From the NCBI GenBank assembly GCA_015489765.1, contig WFZC01000278.1:1-55565 (forward strand): DNA of 55,565 bases. Direction: 5' to 3'. Position numbers and translations under genes: made by a program. Of the stretch, positions 45,462-53,863 are shown piece by piece. This DNA comes from Desulfobulbaceae bacterium. GTDB lineage: Bacteria; Desulfobacterota; Desulfobulbia; Desulfobulbales; Desulfobulbaceae. The first letter of the stretch is position 1, and every line of letters begins with the position of its first letter. The notes under the pieces are model-generated. The model worked only from the letters and a program-made list of their open reading frames with translations. It had not been told where the DNA came from and did not search any database.

Positions 45462-47345
45462 ATGGATACTTTTGACATTGCCGTCATCGGCGCCGGTCAT
45501 GCCGGCTGCGAAGCCGCCCTTGCCGCTGCCCGCATGGGCTGCCGGACCCTGGTCTGTATTATAAATGTTGATACCATCGGCGCCATGTCCTGCAACCCTG
45601 CCATCGGAGGGCTGGCAAAGGGTCACCTGGTAAAGGAAATAGACGCCCTGGGTGGGGAGATGGCGAAAAACATCGATGCCACCGGCATTCAGTTTCGACG
45701 GCTTAACACCAGCAAGGGTCCGGCTGTCCGCTCTTCCCGGGCCCAGGCTGACCGGCTGCTCTACCGTCTGCGGATGAAAAAGGTCCTTGAGAACCAGGAA
45801 AATCTTGAAATCCGCCAGACCGTGGTCGATGAAATCCTCACGGAAAATGGTTCTGTCATCGGCATTCGCACCTCCCTGGACGAGGTAATCCATGTTCAGG
45901 CCGTTGTCGTTGCCACCGGCACCTTTCTCAATGGACTTATCCATGTGGGCCTGAAACATTTTCCGGCCGGACGCATGGGTGATGCGCCTTCCACCAGCCT
46001 GGCCCGCTGGTTTACCCGCCAGGGCTTTAGCGTCGGCCGCATGAAGACCGGCACCGTACCAAGGCTGGATGGTACAACCATTAACTACTCTCAGCTAACA
46101 GCCCAATATTCCGATGATCCACCAAACCTATTTTCATTTAGTTCCACAGGTTCCCCACCCCTTGAACAGCGTCCCTGTCATATTACCTATACCAATGAGG
46201 CCACCCATGACATCATACGAGACGGCATAGACCAGTCACCCATGTATGCCGGAATTATCGAAGGCATTGGCGCCAGGTACTGCCCGTCCATTGAAGACAA
46301 GGTCATGCGTTTTCCTGAAAAGAAGCGGCACCAGATCTTTCTGGAACCGGAGGGCCTGGACACCGTTGAGGTGTATCCCAACGGCATCCCCACCAGCCTG
46401 CCGCTGCAGGTGCAGATGGATATGGTCCACTCCATAGTCGGCCTGGAAAAGGCGCGCATCATCCGCCCCGGATATGCCATCGAATATGACTATATCGATC
46501 CCCGCAGCCTGCGTCCGTCCCTGGAAACAAAAAAGATACACGGCCTTTTTCTTGCCGGCCAGATAAACGGCACCTCCGGCTATGAAGAGGCGGCCGGACA
46601 GGGATTGATGGCCGGGATCAATGCGGTCAAGAAGGTACGAGGGGAAGAGCCGCTGATCCTGGACCGTTCCCAGGCCTACATCGGTGTTCTCATCGATGAT
46701 CTGGTGACCCTGGGAACCAGAGAACCCTACCGGCTGTTCACCTCACGGGCGGAATATCGGCTGCTTTTGCGGGAAGACAACGCCGATCTGCGGTTGCGTG
46801 AAATCGGCAATGAAATCGGACTGGTTGACACCCTGACCATGCAGGACTTTATCCACAAGAAGAAAAGTATCAAGGAGGCGGTCCGTCTGCTCAACCGGGA
46901 ACGTATTCTTCCCGGTCAGGAGGTAAACTCCGCCCTGGCTTCCTTTGGATCAAGCCCCATTGATCAGGCCATGACCCTGGCCGACCTGCTTCGGCGACCG
47001 GAAATCACCCTGAAAAAACTGGCAACTGTTGTGCGCAGTTGCGGGCAACCGCTGCAAATCGACCCAGGCAGGATAGAATTTGCTGATGAAGTGGAACTTG
47101 AGGTCAAATATGCGGGCTATATCAAACGGCAACAGGAACAGGTCGAGCGTTTCAAAAAACTTGAGTCGGTTGAACTGCCACCGGATATGCCCTACGGGGA
47201 GCTTGCCGGTCTTTCCGCGGAGGTTGTCGAAAAACTCTGTGCAGTGCAACCACATTCTCTTGGCCAGGCCCTGCGCATATCCGGCGTTACCCCGGCAGCC
47301 ATCTCCGTGCTCCAGGTCCATTTGAAAAAAACCGGCAGGTTATAA
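45462..47345 (+). CDS. mnmG: tRNA U34 carboxymethylaminomethyl synthesis enzyme MnmG
   Basis: MnmG (GidA) is the FAD-dependent partner of MnmE. The FAD loop [19 protein letters not shown] lies at residues 7-25, with [20 protein letters not shown], the family segment [19 protein letters not shown], and the helical C-terminal domain ending [14 protein letters not shown]. Length 627 is typical. mnmE is encoded 5 kb away on the other strand. lgt follows 25 bases later. Confidence 0.97.
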   Translation: MDTFDIAVIGAGHAGCEAALAAARMGCRTLVCIINVDTIGAMSCNPAIGGLAKGHLVKEIDALGGEMAKNIDATGIQFRRLNTSKGPAVRSSRAQADRLLYRLRMKKVLENQENLEIRQTVVDEILTENGSVIGIRTSLDEVIHVQAVVVATGTFLNGLIHVGLKHFPAGRMGDAPSTSLARWFTRQGFSVGRMKTGTVPRLDGTTINYSQLTAQYSDDPPNLFSFSSTGSPPLEQRPCHITYTNEATHDIIRDGIDQSPMYAGIIEGIGARYCPSIEDKVMRFPEKKRHQIFLEPEGLDTVEVYPNGIPTSLPLQVQMDMVHSIVGLEKARIIRPGYAIEYDYIDPRSLRPSLETKKIHGLFLAGQINGTSGYEEAAGQGLMAGINAVKKVRGEEPLILDRSQAYIGVLIDDLVTLGTREPYRLFTSRAEYRLLLREDNADLRLREIGNEIGLVDTLTMQDFIHKKKSIKEAVRLLNRERILPGQEVNSALASFGSSPIDQAMTLADLLRRPEITLKKLATVVRSCGQPLQIDPGRIEFADEVELEVKYAGYIKRQQEQVERFKKLESVELPPDMPYGELAGLSAEVVEKLCAVQPHSLGQALRISGVTPAAISVLQVHLKKTGRL

Positions 47346-47370
47346 CCCCCGCACATGACAGAGAAACCCA

Positions 47371-48192
47371 ATGATCAGCTACCCGCATATCGATCCGGTA
47401 ATATTTCGGCTTGGCCCGCTCCAGGTCAGGTGGTACGGCCTGATGTATGTCCTCGGCTTTATGGCTGCCTACCTGCTGGCCCGCTACCAGGCGAGAAAAT
47501 TTCACTGGCAGAAGATGGAAGAACATCTCGACAACCTGAACCTTGCCATCATCCTCGGTGTCATCCTGGGCGGACGCCTGGGCTATGTTCTTTTTTATAA
47601 TTTCAGCTACTACCTGCGCCATCCCCTGGAGATTTTCGCCACCTGGCAGGGCGGCATGTCCTTTCACGGGGGATGTATCGGGGTTCTGCTGGCCGGATTG
47701 TATTATTGCCGCCGCCACCGGCTTGATTACTGGAAGACAGCTGACCTCTACGTGGTTACCGTGCCGATCGGTCTGGGGCTTGGGCGAGTCGGCAACTTTA
47801 TCAATGGCGAACTCTACGGCCGCATAACCGATGTCCCCTGGGCCATGGTCTTTCCGGCCGGAGGACCGGTTGGCCGCCATCCATCGCAACTCTACGAGGC
47901 CTTTCTGGAAGGGATCGTCCTCTTTGCCATTCTCTGGGCTGTCAAAGGAAAACCTTGGAAGGAAAAAAATTCCTGGCCCCATGGTTCCATGCTTGCGCTT
48001 TTTCTCTGCCTGTATGGAATTTTCCGTTTTCTGGTCGAATTTGTCCGCGAGCCCGACCCACAGTTGGGAATAGTTCTTCTCGGCATGACCATGGGTCAGC
48101 TTTTGAGCCTGACCATGGTATTCTCCGGGGTGCTACTTTTCTTTTTTCTCAAAAGAACAAAAATACCTCCTCTATCTCCTGCGCAGAGATAA
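47371..48192 (+). CDS. lgt: prolipoprotein diacylglyceryl transferase
   Basis: Lgt moves diacylglycerol from phosphatidylglycerol to the lipobox cysteine of prolipoproteins. The 273-residue membrane protein has about seven hydrophobic segments, the N-terminal RWYGLMYVLGF, and the signature GRVGNFINGELYGR followed by HPSQLYEAFLEG. It would process the VWA lipoprotein at 69 among others. It is convergent with the HU gene, with hairpins between them. Confidence 0.96.
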   Translation: MISYPHIDPVIFRLGPLQVRWYGLMYVLGFMAAYLLARYQARKFHWQKMEEHLDNLNLAIILGVILGGRLGYVLFYNFSYYLRHPLEIFATWQGGMSFHGGCIGVLLAGLYYCRRHRLDYWKTADLYVVTVPIGLGLGRVGNFINGELYGRITDVPWAMVFPAGGPVGRHPSQLYEAFLEGIVLFAILWAVKGKPWKEKNSWPHGSMLALFLCLYGIFRFLVEFVREPDPQLGIVLLGMTMGQLLSLTMVFSGVLLFFFLKRTKIPPLSPAQR

Positions 48193-48199
48193 AGGAGGT
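48165..48199. repeat. 14-bp hairpin at the end of lgt
   Basis: ACCTCCTCTATCTC (48165-48178) pairs with GAGATAAAGGAGGT (48186-48199) with one mismatch across a 7-base loop. It spans the lgt stop codon. It has no T run on the plus strand but could end or protect the lgt transcript. The pure hup terminator lies 10 bases away. Confidence 0.5.
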
Positions 48200-48208
48200 C
48201 CCGGCGAT

Positions 48209-48232
48209 AAAAAAGTCCGTTGAACAACGGAC
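48209..48232 (-). terminator. Rho-independent terminator of the HU gene
   Basis: GTCCGTTG (48215-48222) pairs with CAACGGAC (48225-48232), and on the minus strand the stem is followed by six Ts (48214-48209). It lies 26 bases past the HU stop. Confidence 0.88.
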
Positions 48233-48257
48233 AGGGTATGTCGCTCCTACAACCTTT

Positions 48258-48530
48258 TTACTGTACCTTTTCCAGCAACTTTTTCCCTGGACGAAACTTG
48301 ACTACCTTGCGGGATGGTATCTGGACGACCTCCCCTGTTTTCGGATTTCGACCAAGACGGGGCGCCCTCTTGACAACACTGAAACTTCCCAGCCCCACCA
48401 GAGTCACCCGCTCTCCCTCTTCCATTGCCTCGGCCATGGAAGAGAGCAAACCATTCAAACCTTTTTCCGCTGCCACCTTGCTGATCTGTGCTGCGCTGGC
48501 AATGGATTCAACCAGATCGTTCTTGTTCAT
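48258..48530 (-). CDS. HU-family DNA-binding protein
   Basis: The 90-residue protein is a full-length HU/IHF: MNKNDLVESIASAA, the core LVGLGSFSVVKRAPRLGRNP and the arm ending KVVKFRPGKKLLEKV. It bends and compacts DNA as a dimer. AAGGAG precedes ATG 48530. It stands alone with its own terminator. Its sequence is closer to HU than to IHF subunits by length and arm. Confidence 0.95.
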   Translation of the reverse strand: MNKNDLVESIASAAQISKVAAEKGLNGLLSSMAEAMEEGERVTLVGLGSFSVVKRAPRLGRNPKTGEVVQIPSRKVVKFRPGKKLLEKVQ

Positions 48531-48623
48531 CCCTCACAACTCCTTCAGATAAAAAAAATACAGATTCGCAACCAACAAAATTTTACGGACGCAATGTAAC
48601 AGGAACGCAGATAAAAACAATTG

Positions 48624-48797
48624 ATGTTATTACTCATTTTTTTATAGGTATATTTACCTAATACCGTTGGCGCAGAAGAAGAAGTCATCAACCGATTATC
48701 ACTTCGGACATTCAATTATACTGATAAGACAAAGCAAAAGGAGGACAAGGGCGGCAAAAAAATAAGTGAATTCAGCCAAAATCAACCAACACGATAA
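48624..48797 (+). pseudogene. small signal-peptide reading frame with an in-frame TAG
   Basis: The frame reads MLLLIFL, then TAG at 48645-48647, then VYLPNTVGAEEEVINRLSLR and a hydrophilic tail of about 30 residues to TAA at 48795. Ignoring the TAG, the first ~18 residues look like a short secretion signal ending VGA. It may be a decayed small secreted-protein gene or chance. There is no strong ribosome site before the ATG. Confidence 0.25.
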
Positions 48798-48964
48798 AAC
48801 ATGTACGTCCATAGAGACATCTAGTTGATATTACAATATTATTTTCTTGACATGCCGTAGGGGTGGCAGAAAACACCATTAACGGACAGGGAGATACTGA
48901 CGAAAACCGGAAAAATAGACAGAGACAACCGGGCCGATTTTTACCATAAGCTTACCACAAGCAA

Positions 48965-49001
48965 TAAAAAAAGGGCTTACGACAAAAAGCCGTAAGCCCT
49001 T
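48965..49001 (-). terminator. Rho-independent terminator of the initiator tRNA
   Basis: AAGGGCTTACG (48971-48981) pairs with CGTAAGCCCTT (48991-49001), and on the minus strand the stem is followed by a T run (48970-48966, with two more Ts inside the stem base). It starts 9 bases past the CCA end. Confidence 0.92.
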
Positions 49002-49010
49002 GCATGAACT

Positions 49011-49087
<77 letters not shown>

Positions 49088-49098
49088 TTGCGATCAGC

Positions 49099-49127
49099 AA
49101 TATAAAGCAAGGGTCCTCCTTTGTCAA
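49099..49127 (-). promoter_or_regulatory. consensus promoter of the initiator tRNA
   Basis: On the minus strand TTGACA (49122-49127) and TATATT (49099-49104) are exactly 17 bases apart, with the tRNA starting 11 bases after the -10 box. GC-rich sequence follows the -10, as in stringently controlled promoters. Confidence 0.85.
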
Positions 49128-49161
49128 TGGCGGTTGGTGCTTTTCTTTTCTTTTTTCAAAG

Positions 49162-49620
49162 TCAAAGTTTTTCCCGGTCACCATCGAAAATTGCAGCCAT
49201 CCGCTCCCGAATATCCGCAGGCAGCGAGCTCAATTTACCCTGACGATTAACGCAGGCATGCTTGGTAAACCCTTTGACCAGAAGTTGTTCCCTGTCATCA
49301 TCTGTCCGGGTTATACGGTAATGAAAACGGCAGGAAACCTTGTTTAATTCAGTTAGACAAACACTGATGGTCAACAGGTCGTCGTAGCGGGCAGGCGCCT
49401 TGTAGCGCAGGTATGTCTCGGTGACCGGCAGGATAAAGCCCTGTTTCTCTATTTCCCGATAGGGCATAGCCCAGGCCCGCATCATCTCGGTGCGTCCGAT
49501 CTCAAAAAAACGCAGGTATTGGGCATTATAGACCACGCTGCCGGCATCGGTGTCCCCGTAAATCACCCGATAGCATACTTTGAATACGGGGCCGTCCATG
49601 GGAAGACGCAGGTTGCTCAT
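49162..49620 (-). CDS. YbgC/FadM-type acyl-CoA thioesterase
   Basis: The 152-residue hot-dog-fold protein has the 4HBT signature YGDTDAGSVVYNAQYLRFFE (residues 21-40) with the catalytic acidic residues. It should cleave short or medium acyl-CoA or related thioesters in the cytosol. Its ATG overlaps the stop of the upstream phosphoglycerate-mutase-like gene by a few bases, so it is translationally coupled to a threonine-pathway gene for no obvious reason. Confidence 0.9.
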   Translation of the reverse strand: MSNLRLPMDGPVFKVCYRVIYGDTDAGSVVYNAQYLRFFEIGRTEMMRAWAMPYREIEKQGFILPVTETYLRYKAPARYDDLLTISVCLTELNKVSCRFHYRITRTDDDREQLLVKGFTKHACVNRQGKLSSLPADIRERMAAIFDGDREKL

Positions 49621-50840
49621 GCCTTGGCGCCTCGAATAAAATAGTGAAAGAACCGGGCCCCGCTTACCGGGGAAAGTCCATTTTCGGCCGCACTGTTACC
49701 GGCATTGATTTCACTGTATCCTTGTCCGCTCGGCCGGGCGACACCTTGGGAGTCATACAGCAGGACCGGGACCGGCCAGTCGACATGGGTGCGGATGGAA
49801 AGCGGCGTATAGTGGTCCATGCAGATGACCATCCGAAAATCCTCCCCTGCTTTTTCCAGTGCATGCAGAATCGGGCCGGCTATTTTTGCATCCAGGTCCT
49901 CGATCGCCTGCACCTTGTCGGCAAGACTTCCCTGGTGCCCTGCCTCGTCCGGCCCCTCAAGGTGAATGATCGCCAGGTTCCCGTCGGCAAGGGCGGCCAG
50001 GGCTGCGTCGACCTTGCCATCGTAATTGGTATCGATATAGCCGGTCGCACCCTCTATTTCGGGCACATCAAGTCCGGCATAGACCCCGATGCCCTTGAGC
50101 AGGTCAACGGCTGAGATCAGGGCGCCGCTGAGGCCGAAACGCTCGGACAATGGCCGCATATCCGGACTTTTGCCCTCGCCCCAGAGCCAGAGTGAATTGG
50201 CGGGATTTTTTTCCTGCCCAATCCGCTTTTGGTTGACGGGATGATCGGCCAGCAGGGCGGCCGATTTTTCCATCAATGTCTTGAAATAGTCAACCTGCAG
50301 GTATCGGGCGTAAAATTCGGTCACATCCTGGTCAAGGTGGTCATGGGGTGGAACCGTGGTCAAGGCGGGTGGTTCTCCTTTTGCGATCAGCAGGTGCCGG
50401 TAACTGATACCCGGATACAGACGCAGACGTTTTGTTCCGCATTGCTCCGCAACCGCGGTTATCAAAGAGGTGCTCTCCGGGGTTGTGATATGGCCGGCGC
50501 TGTAATCGCGCATGATCACCCGATCGTTTTTACGTTCCAGGGTGACCAGGTTACAGCGAAAGGCCAGCTCATCGGCCCCGAGGTCCACACCCATGGAAGC
50601 GGCTTCCAGGGGCGCCCGGCCGGTATAATATTTCTCCGGCTCATAGCCGAGCAGGGACAGGTTGGCCACATCGCTTCCCGGTGGATAGCCTGCCGGCACC
50701 GTGCGCACCAGTAGCTGTTCACCGGCCCGGGCCAGCCTGTCCATAACCGGTGTGGCAGCGGCCTCAAGCGGTGTTCTGCCTCCAAGCCCGGCTATAGGTT
50801 CATCCCCCATGCCGTCACCAATGATCAGGATATATTTCAT
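49617..50840 (-). CDS. phosphoglycerate-mutase-like protein, probable homoserine kinase
   Basis: The 407-residue protein belongs to the cofactor-independent phosphoglycerate mutase group of the alkaline phosphatase superfamily (MKYILIIGDGMGDEPI, PAGYPPGSDVANLSLLGY, HLEGPDEAGHQGS, MDHYTPLSIRTH). One branch of it is the homoserine kinase of bacteria lacking ThrB, and the adjacent homoserine dehydrogenase gene supports that role. ATG 50840 was chosen because the family begins there and AGGGGGAA precedes it. Confidence 0.85.
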   Translation of the reverse strand: MKYILIIGDGMGDEPIAGLGGRTPLEAAATPVMDRLARAGEQLLVRTVPAGYPPGSDVANLSLLGYEPEKYYTGRAPLEAASMGVDLGADELAFRCNLVTLERKNDRVIMRDYSAGHITTPESTSLITAVAEQCGTKRLRLYPGISYRHLLIAKGEPPALTTVPPHDHLDQDVTEFYARYLQVDYFKTLMEKSAALLADHPVNQKRIGQEKNPANSLWLWGEGKSPDMRPLSERFGLSGALISAVDLLKGIGVYAGLDVPEIEGATGYIDTNYDGKVDAALAALADGNLAIIHLEGPDEAGHQGSLADKVQAIEDLDAKIAGPILHALEKAGEDFRMVICMDHYTPLSIRTHVDWPVPVLLYDSQGVARPSGQGYSEINAGNSAAENGLSPVSGARFFHYFIRGAKA

Positions 50841-50891
50841 CCCTGTTCCCCCTGCCGGTATTAAAGGAAGGCTGCATTTCCGCAAAAAACA

Positions 50892-52196
50892 TCATTCATC
50901 TTCAAGCATCCGTATCTTTACCGTCGGCGCTGTGACCACGGCAAGATCATCTATCTCTTGCAGGGCAGCGCTGACTGCCGACTCTTGCGCGGTATGGGTG
51001 CGCATGACAATGGCTACCGGGCCGCTCTCCTGCCGACCCTTCTGGATAACGGATTCAATGCTGATCGCATTCTTGCTGAGAATACCGGCAATGGCGGCTA
51101 GAACACCCGGCTCGTCCCGGGCCGATATTCTGAAATAATAGGGGCAGGAGAGCTCATCCATGGAGGTTATCCTCCGCTCACCGATATGTTCCGGCAGATA
51201 GGACAATGACGGCACCCGGCCGACGGAGCCGGCATGAATATCACGGGCGATATCCATCACATCGGCGGCAACAGCGGAGCCGGTGGGCATCTTGCCGGCG
51301 CCCAGCCCATAGAGAAGAACATTGCCGACCATGTCGCCGGTGAAATGAATGGCATTAAAGGCGCCGTCGATCTTGGCCAGCAGATGGGTCTCCGGCACCA
51401 TGGTCGGATGCACCCTGGCCTCCACATGCTCGCCATGGTTACGGCTTATGGCCAACAGCTTGATCCGGCAGCCGAACTCGCGGGCAAACTCGATATCCAT
51501 CGGCTCGATCCGGGTAATTCCCTCGGTGGCGATATCGTTGTGGGTGATATTCATGCCATAGGCCATGGTCATGAGAATGGCCAGCTTATGGGCGGTATCA
51601 ATTCCCTCGATATCATAGGTGGGATCGGCCTCGGCAAATCCCTGTTCCTGCGCATCCTTGAGAACCGCATCAAAGGCAACGCCCTCATCGGTCATGCGGG
51701 TGAGGATATAGTTGGCCGTTCCATTCATTATCCCCATGATCGAGAGAATTTTATTGGCCACCAGTCCCTCTTTCAAGGACTTGATCACCGGGATACCGCC
51801 GCCGACACTGGCCTCGAAACCGACCTCGACCCCTTTTGCCGCTGCAGCGGCAAAGATATCCTTGCCCTCCTGGGAAAGTAAGGCCTTGTTTGCCGTCACC
51901 ACATGCTTACCGGCAGCAATGGCATCCATGACAAAGGTTTTGGCCGGCTGAATACCGCCGATCAGCTCGACGATGATATCTATTTCCGGATCCTTGATCA
52001 GTTCGGCCGCATCCCGGCATAAACGGACCTCGGAAAACTGCGGTGGCAACTGCTCTATATTAATGTCGGCAACCGATGCCAAACGCACACAGAGCCCGCT
52101 GCGTTTTTCAAGCCTCTCCCGCTGGGCAAGCATGACCTCGGCCAGGCCGCTGCCAACGGTTCCAAACCCTATGAGTCCTACCTTGATCTCTTTCAT
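50892..52196 (-). CDS. hom: homoserine dehydrogenase
   Basis: It reduces aspartate semialdehyde to homoserine for threonine and methionine. The protein has the NAD(P) loop VGLIGFGTVGSGLAEVM at residues 6-22, the catalytic region GGIPVIKSLKEGL, GIMNGTANYILTRM, and a C-terminal ACT domain (YYFRISARDEPGVLAAIAGI) that would let threonine inhibit it. Length 434 is typical. The homoserine kinase-like gene follows 51 bases later. Confidence 0.96.
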   Translation of the reverse strand: MKEIKVGLIGFGTVGSGLAEVMLAQRERLEKRSGLCVRLASVADINIEQLPPQFSEVRLCRDAAELIKDPEIDIIVELIGGIQPAKTFVMDAIAAGKHVVTANKALLSQEGKDIFAAAAAKGVEVGFEASVGGGIPVIKSLKEGLVANKILSIMGIMNGTANYILTRMTDEGVAFDAVLKDAQEQGFAEADPTYDIEGIDTAHKLAILMTMAYGMNITHNDIATEGITRIEPMDIEFAREFGCRIKLLAISRNHGEHVEARVHPTMVPETHLLAKIDGAFNAIHFTGDMVGNVLLYGLGAGKMPTGSAVAADVMDIARDIHAGSVGRVPSLSYLPEHIGERRITSMDELSCPYYFRISARDEPGVLAAIAGILSKNAISIESVIQKGRQESGPVAIVMRTHTAQESAVSAALQEIDDLAVVTAPTVKIRMLEDE

Positions 52197-52353
52197 CAGT
52201 TCTGTTTATCGGTTTATTTCTTTGAATTTATCTTTGCCGCAAACCTGTTGTCTGCCGCCAGTTTGTACCCTCTTTCGGCACCATTGTCAAAATTAATAGC
52301 GACATATTTTGATAGCCAAACCGGGGAAGGTACGCTATAGTAGGCCGTTGAAT

Positions 52354-52425
52354 GAGAGGCCATTCATTTTTTTAGCCTCTCTGCATGACCAACATAACCT
52401 GCTGGTTACGCCTCCGCCAACGGAG
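52354..52425 (+). promoter_or_regulatory. structured leader of adk
   Basis: Three hairpins stand in a row: GAGAGGC (52354-52360) with GCCTCTC (52375-52381); TAACC (52395-52399) with GGTTA (52404-52408); CTCCG (52412-52416) with CGGAG (52421-52425). TATAGT at about 52336-52341 could be the -10 box just upstream. No known riboswitch class is recognised. It could be a control element for adk or just RNA stabilising structure. Confidence 0.35.
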
Positions 52426-52466
52426 AGAGTACCCCTTTAAATTTTTAATGTATGGGAGATGAACTT

Positions 52467-53141
52467 ATGAACATTTTGGCTTTCGGACCTAACGGCAGTG
52501 GTAAGGGCACCCAGGGTGCCATTGTAGCAAAAAAATATGGCCTGGACCACATCGAGTCCGGCGCTATTTTCCGCGAGCACATCAAAGGTGGAACCGAACT
52601 CGGTAAAAAGGCGAAAGAGTATATCGAACGCGGCGATCTGGTTCCCGATGATATTACCATTCCCATGGTCCTTGAAACCCTTGGAAAATCAAAAGGAAAC
52701 GGCTGGATCCTCGATGGTTTTCCCCGTTCCCTGGCCCAGGCTGAGGCCCTGGACAAGGCGTTGAAAGAGTCGGGCATGCCCCTTGACTATGTTCTTGAAA
52801 TCGTTCTCGACCGCAACATTGCCAAGGAACGGATCATGGGCCGCAGGCTCTGCGCCAACGACCCGAACCACCCCAACCACATCGCCTTTGAGGCCATCAA
52901 GCCGGTGGAAAAAGACGGCAAACTGGTCTGCCGGGTCTGCGGAGGAGAGCTGTCCACCCGCGCCGATGATCAGGATGAGGACGCCATCAACAAACGTCAT
53001 GATATTTACTATGACGACAAAACCGGCACCATGGCCGCCGTCAACTATTTCAAGAACAAGAGCGACGCCAAGGTTATCTCCGTGGACGGCTCCAAGGGCA
53101 TCCAGGAAATCTCCGAGGAGATCCTCAGCCAGATCAAGTAA
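52467..53141 (+). CDS. adk: adenylate kinase with Cys/His metal site
   Basis: Adk balances ATP, ADP and AMP, and in sulfate reducers it recycles the AMP released by APS reduction. The P-loop GPNGSGKGTQ is at residues 7-16, and LDGFPRSLAQAEALD follows. The LID has LCANDPNHPNH and CRVCGG, a Cys/His metal site like those of Desulfovibrio adenylate kinases. Length 224. ATG 52467 was chosen because GGGAG precedes it and the P-loop starts near it; an in-frame start 5 codons upstream is less likely. Confidence 0.95.
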   Translation: MNILAFGPNGSGKGTQGAIVAKKYGLDHIESGAIFREHIKGGTELGKKAKEYIERGDLVPDDITIPMVLETLGKSKGNGWILDGFPRSLAQAEALDKALKESGMPLDYVLEIVLDRNIAKERIMGRRLCANDPNHPNHIAFEAIKPVEKDGKLVCRVCGGELSTRADDQDEDAINKRHDIYYDDKTGTMAAVNYFKNKSDAKVISVDGSKGIQEISEEILSQIK

Positions 53142-53171
53142 TTTTACATTTTCACGCACCATGGCAACCAG

Positions 53172-53207
53172 GGCGTTTTCATACATCGGTATGAAAACGC
53201 CTTTTTT
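53172..53207 (+). terminator. Rho-independent terminator of adk
   Basis: GGCGTTTTCATAC (53172-53184) pairs perfectly with GTATGAAAACGCC (53189-53201) around ATCG, followed by TTTTTT. It separates adk from gmhA. Confidence 0.95.
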
Positions 53208-53245
53208 ATTTGACAGCCCATGTTTTTTCTTCCATTCTATAGAGT

Positions 53246-53839
53246 ATGAAAACACTTATCTCCATGAATCTGGTACAGTCCATCATGGCAAAGGAGGCCT
53301 TTGCCAAGGAATCCGCCGATGCCCTTGTCACCGCTGCCGACTGGATCAGGGAAACCTTTGAGGACGAGGGCAAACTGCTTATCTTCGGCAATGGCGGTTC
53401 CGCCGCCGATGCCCAGCACATGGCGGCTGAATTCGTCAACCGTTTCCTCATCAACCGGCGTCCCCTGCCCGCCCTGGCTCTCACCACCGACACCTCGGTC
53501 CTGACCTCCATCGGCAATGATTTTTCCTACGATCAGATCTTTGCCAAGCAGGTCCAGGCCCTGGCCAAGCCGGAAGATCTTGCCTTTGGGATCTCCACCT
53601 CCGGCACCTCGGCAAACGTTGTAAAGGGTATGCGGACGGCCAGGGAACGTGGCCTGCGTACCATTGCCCTGACCGGTGGCACAGAACACCCAGGCGGCGA
53701 CCTTGCCGCAACCTGTGACCTTATACTCAATGTTCCCTCGGATTCCACGCCCCATGTCCAGGAGGCCCATCTCTGGATTGAGCACCTGCTCTGTGAAATG
53801 GTGGAGACAGCCATGTTCGGCAGTCAGCAAACCATTTGA
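53246..53839 (+). CDS. gmhA: sedoheptulose-7-phosphate isomerase GmhA
   Basis: GmhA makes D-glycero-D-manno-heptose 7-phosphate, the first step to LPS core heptose. The SIS-domain motifs are present: LLIFGNGGSAADAQHMAAEF, FGISTSGTSANVVKGM and IALTGG. Length 197 is typical. It shows that the organism makes a heptose-containing LPS. The next gene starts 24 bases on and may share its transcript. Confidence 0.95.
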   Translation: MKTLISMNLVQSIMAKEAFAKESADALVTAADWIRETFEDEGKLLIFGNGGSAADAQHMAAEFVNRFLINRRPLPALALTTDTSVLTSIGNDFSYDQIFAKQVQALAKPEDLAFGISTSGTSANVVKGMRTARERGLRTIALTGGTEHPGGDLAATCDLILNVPSDSTPHVQEAHLWIEHLLCEMVETAMFGSQQTI

Positions 53840-53863
53840 CCGTCCTTTTCCAAGGCTATCATC

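Larger units (their letters stand above)
48531..49010. other. 480-base spacer between HU and initiator tRNA genes
   Basis: It contains the interrupted frame at 48624-48797, the tRNA terminator at 48965-49001 and AT-rich sequence that should hold the HU promoter on the minus strand, where I found no clean -35/-10 pair. A TTGACA at about 48847 has no matching -10 box downstream. Nothing else is supported. Confidence 0.5.
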
